From: Rikenella sp.
Lineage (GTDB): Bacteria > Bacteroidota > Bacteroidia > Bacteroidales > Rikenellaceae
DNA: 13,794 nucleotides
Assembly: GCA_029054535.1 (NCBI GenBank)
Contig: JAIDFC010000255.1
Coordinates: 1-13,794 of the forward strand
Direction: 5' to 3'
The notes beneath the pieces were generated by a model that saw only the letters and a program-made list of their open reading frames with translations, did no database searches and was not told where the DNA came from. Both the position numbers and the translations under genes were made by a program. Below are positions 12,102 to 13,794 of the stretch, one piece after another (within the stretch, counting starts at the first letter, position 1; each line of letters begins with the position of its first letter).

Positions 12102-13794
12102 GTGTTGTTGAATAGAGTTAAATACGTTGTTTTCAGCCTGTTGCTCTTCTCCGCGGGGGGAGGAACAGGGGAGTCGTTCGCCTCCGACCGATCGGCCAAA
12201 CGGCGCATGGAGCGGGCTTCGCTGCTTTATCTGAAAGGGGTCGAGCGGCAGAACCTCGGGACGCTCCGCGAGGCGGCGCAGTATTACGAGGCGGCGTTGC
12301 GCGAGGTGCCGGAACACGCCGCGGCGTATTATCGCCTGTCGGGGATTGCGCGGATGATCGGCGAACTCCGGACCGCGACGGACTATGCGCGTCGGGCTTG
12401 CGAGATCGATCCGGAGTGCGATGAGTATGCGGATAATTATGCGCGCTTGCTGGCCGTAACGGGCGATTACGCGCGGGCCGACAGCCTCTTTTCCGAGCTT
12501 TTGGAGCGCGATTCGGCAACCGATCTGGAGACGATGTCGCTGCTGGCCGCCTTGAAGCTCGAGCAGGGGAAGGTTTCGGAGGCGTTGGCTTGGGTCGATA
12601 CGGTGGAGGTGCGGGGAGGGATTCGGGCCCAGACGGTCGATATCAAGCGGCAGGCGTTGATTCGGACCGAACGTTACGGCGAGGCATTCGATTATATGAC
12701 GGAGGTGTGCGCGCAGTATCCGGCCGAGGCTACGTTTCGGATCCAGCTGGCCGAACTGGCGGCCGCTTTGCGGCGGGATAGCGTGGCGTTGGCGAATTAT
12801 CGAACGGCTATCGCGCTTGATTCCACGGGTTTGGCGCCTCGGATCGCGTTTGCCGAGTACTACCGCATTAAGGAGCAGTGGCCGGAGTTTCCGGAGGCTT
12901 TGGTGGCGGTTTTCGCCCACGGCGACTATCCGACGGAGGCGAAAACGACCTATTTCGATACCTATGTGCAGAGCGATCCGAATGCCTATCGGCGTTATTT
13001 CGTTCAGATGGTGCGACTGGCCGAGACCCTTTTGCAGAGCGATCCGGAGAATCCGACGGCACAGGAGTTCTACTCCAAACACTTGATATACAGCGGACAA
13101 CTCGACCGGGCGCAAGCCTATCTGTCCGGGCGGATCGAGCAGGGGGGCGCGCCGTTGAAGTTCTATCGCGACGTGATCGAGATCGCCCAGTATCGTGAGC
13201 AGCGGGATACCGTGGAGCGGTATGTGGCCTTGGCGCGCGAGCGGTTTCCGCGGGATCCGGAGTTGGGGATGACGGTCCTGTTCACGCAGTTCCAGGCCGG
13301 AGATACCGTGGCGGCTTTGGAGACGGCCCGGGAGGTCGTTCGCTATGCCCGAAACGACTCGATTGCCAGCGCGGCTTATGGCTTTTGCGGCGATATGGCC
13401 CATCTGAGGGGCGATAACCGGACTGCTTTCCGATTCTATGAGCGAGCTTTGAAGCTCTGGCCGGAGAGTGCCTTGATACTCAATAATTTCGCCTACTATC
13501 TGAGCGAGGAGCAGCGCGAGCTGGAACGGGCCTTGCGGATGGCCGAGCGGGCCAACGCGTTGGAGCCGCAGAACCCGACCTATCTTGATACGCAGGCGTG
13601 GGTCTTGTATCGGTTGGGGCGGTTCGAGGAGGCGCAGGCTGTGATGCGGCAGGCGCTGGTACTCGACCGGTCGAACAGCTCCGAATTGCTGCTCCATTAT
13701 GGCGATATCCTCCATGCGCTCGGAAAACAGTTTATGGCCAAAACCTACTGGCAACGCGCTTTGGAGGCGGGGGCCGACGGGGCGAAGATCGAGG
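12102..13794 (+). CDS. TPR-repeat exported protein (3' end beyond window)
   Basis: An open frame of 564 codons with no stop before the window edge. The N-terminus, (M)LLNRVKYVVFSLLLFSAGG, looks like a signal peptide or lipoprotein-type leader. The rest is helical tetratricopeptide repeats, for example GTLREAAQYYEAALREVPEH, followed by AAAYYRLSGIARMIGELRTA and later TAFRFYERALKLWPESALI, NPTYLDTQAWVLYRLGRFEE and AKTYWQRALEAGAD. The last repeats (NNFAYYLSEEQRELERALRMA, then A--LEP-NPTYLDT-AWVLY) are typical of large Bacteroidota TPR proteins encoded after dut. I prefer GTG 12102, TTG 12105 or TTG 12108 as start, preceded by AAGGGAG (12092-12098). Likely periplasmic, protein-protein interaction role; no specific function can be assigned. 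Confidence 0.88.
   Translation, partial: MLLNRVKYVVFSLLLFSAGGGTGESFASDRSAKRRMERASLLYLKGVERQNLGTLREAAQYYEAALREVPEHAAAYYRLSGIARMIGELRTATDYARRACEIDPECDEYADNYARLLAVTGDYARADSLFSELLERDSATDLETMSLLAALKLEQGKVSEALAWVDTVEVRGGIRAQTVDIKRQALIRTERYGEAFDYMTEVCAQYPAEATFRIQLAELAAALRRDSVALANYRTAIALDSTGLAPRIAFAEYYRIKEQWPEFPEALVAVFAHGDYPTEAKTTYFDTYVQSDPNAYRRYFVQMVRLAETLLQSDPENPTAQEFYSKHLIYSGQLDRAQAYLSGRIEQGGAPLKFYRDVIEIAQYREQRDTVERYVALARERFPRDPELGMTVLFTQFQAGDTVAALETAREVVRYARNDSIASAAYGFCGDMAHLRGDNRTAFRFYERALKLWPESALILNNFAYYLSEEQRELERALRMAERANALEPQNPTYLDTQAWVLYRLGRFEEAQAVMRQALVLDRSNSSELLLHYGDILHALGKQFMAKTYWQRALEAGADGAKIE

Noticed and set aside
12090..13754. 554-codon open frame on the minus strand
   Set aside because: It is the antisense shadow of the TPR gene: translation is R/L/I/P-rich with no recognisable domain, while the + strand gives clear TPR repeats and a signal peptide.

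Overview
The window looks like chromosomal DNA of a GC-rich member of the Bacteroidota, most likely Bacteroidales and perhaps Alistipes/Rikenellaceae-like. The evidence is several promoters of the Bacteroidota type (TTTG or TTG, then 19-21 nt, then TAnnTTTG), mostly A-rich leaders without a Shine-Dalgarno sequence, a Bacteroidota-style ribosomal protein bS21, exported DUF4251-like proteins, and a flippase-dut-TPR gene order that I recall from Bacteroidales. The exact genus is inference. All genes recognised are on the + strand.

Layout. 1-177: end of a structured intergenic repeat. 178-2818: an ArnT/PMT-type lipid-linked-sugar glycosyltransferase followed by a UDP-glucuronate 4-epimerase-like enzyme. 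2819-3479: a gene-free stretch with degenerate DnaA boxes beside a roughly 12% GC tract, which I read as a candidate chromosomal origin. 3458-3978: promoter, structured leader, rpsU and terminator. 3979-4640: a long, hairpin-dense, gene-free element containing a second copy of the repeat seen at the left edge. 4701-5717: ruvB. 5821-7699: two related exported proteins, one with one domain and one with two, separated by a terminator and by a promoter-terminator pair that appears to define a small non-coding RNA. 7873 to the end: hflX, a LuxE-like acyl ligase, a Wzx-like flippase, dut and a TPR protein, closely spaced and probably one operon. The TPR gene runs off the right edge.

The most interesting result is a possible origin/centromere neighbourhood. 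A perfect 16-bp palindrome, GGTTTCACGTGAAACC, whose inner 14 bp match the ParB-binding parS consensus, lies inside the LuxE-like coding sequence at 9776-9791, about 6.4 kb from the candidate oriC. Hand counts on sample lines also show no G excess left of the candidate origin and a clear G excess to its right, although genes on both sides are on the + strand. The three observations support each other, but none has been tested.

Other points: the rpsU leader carries an SD-like AAAGGAGG about 200 nt upstream of the start codon, with an exact complement further downstream, which suggests a bS21 feedback switch. The intergenic repeat shows a compensatory base-pair change between its two copies. hflX and the TPR gene have Shine-Dalgarno-like sequences, which is uncommon in this phylum.
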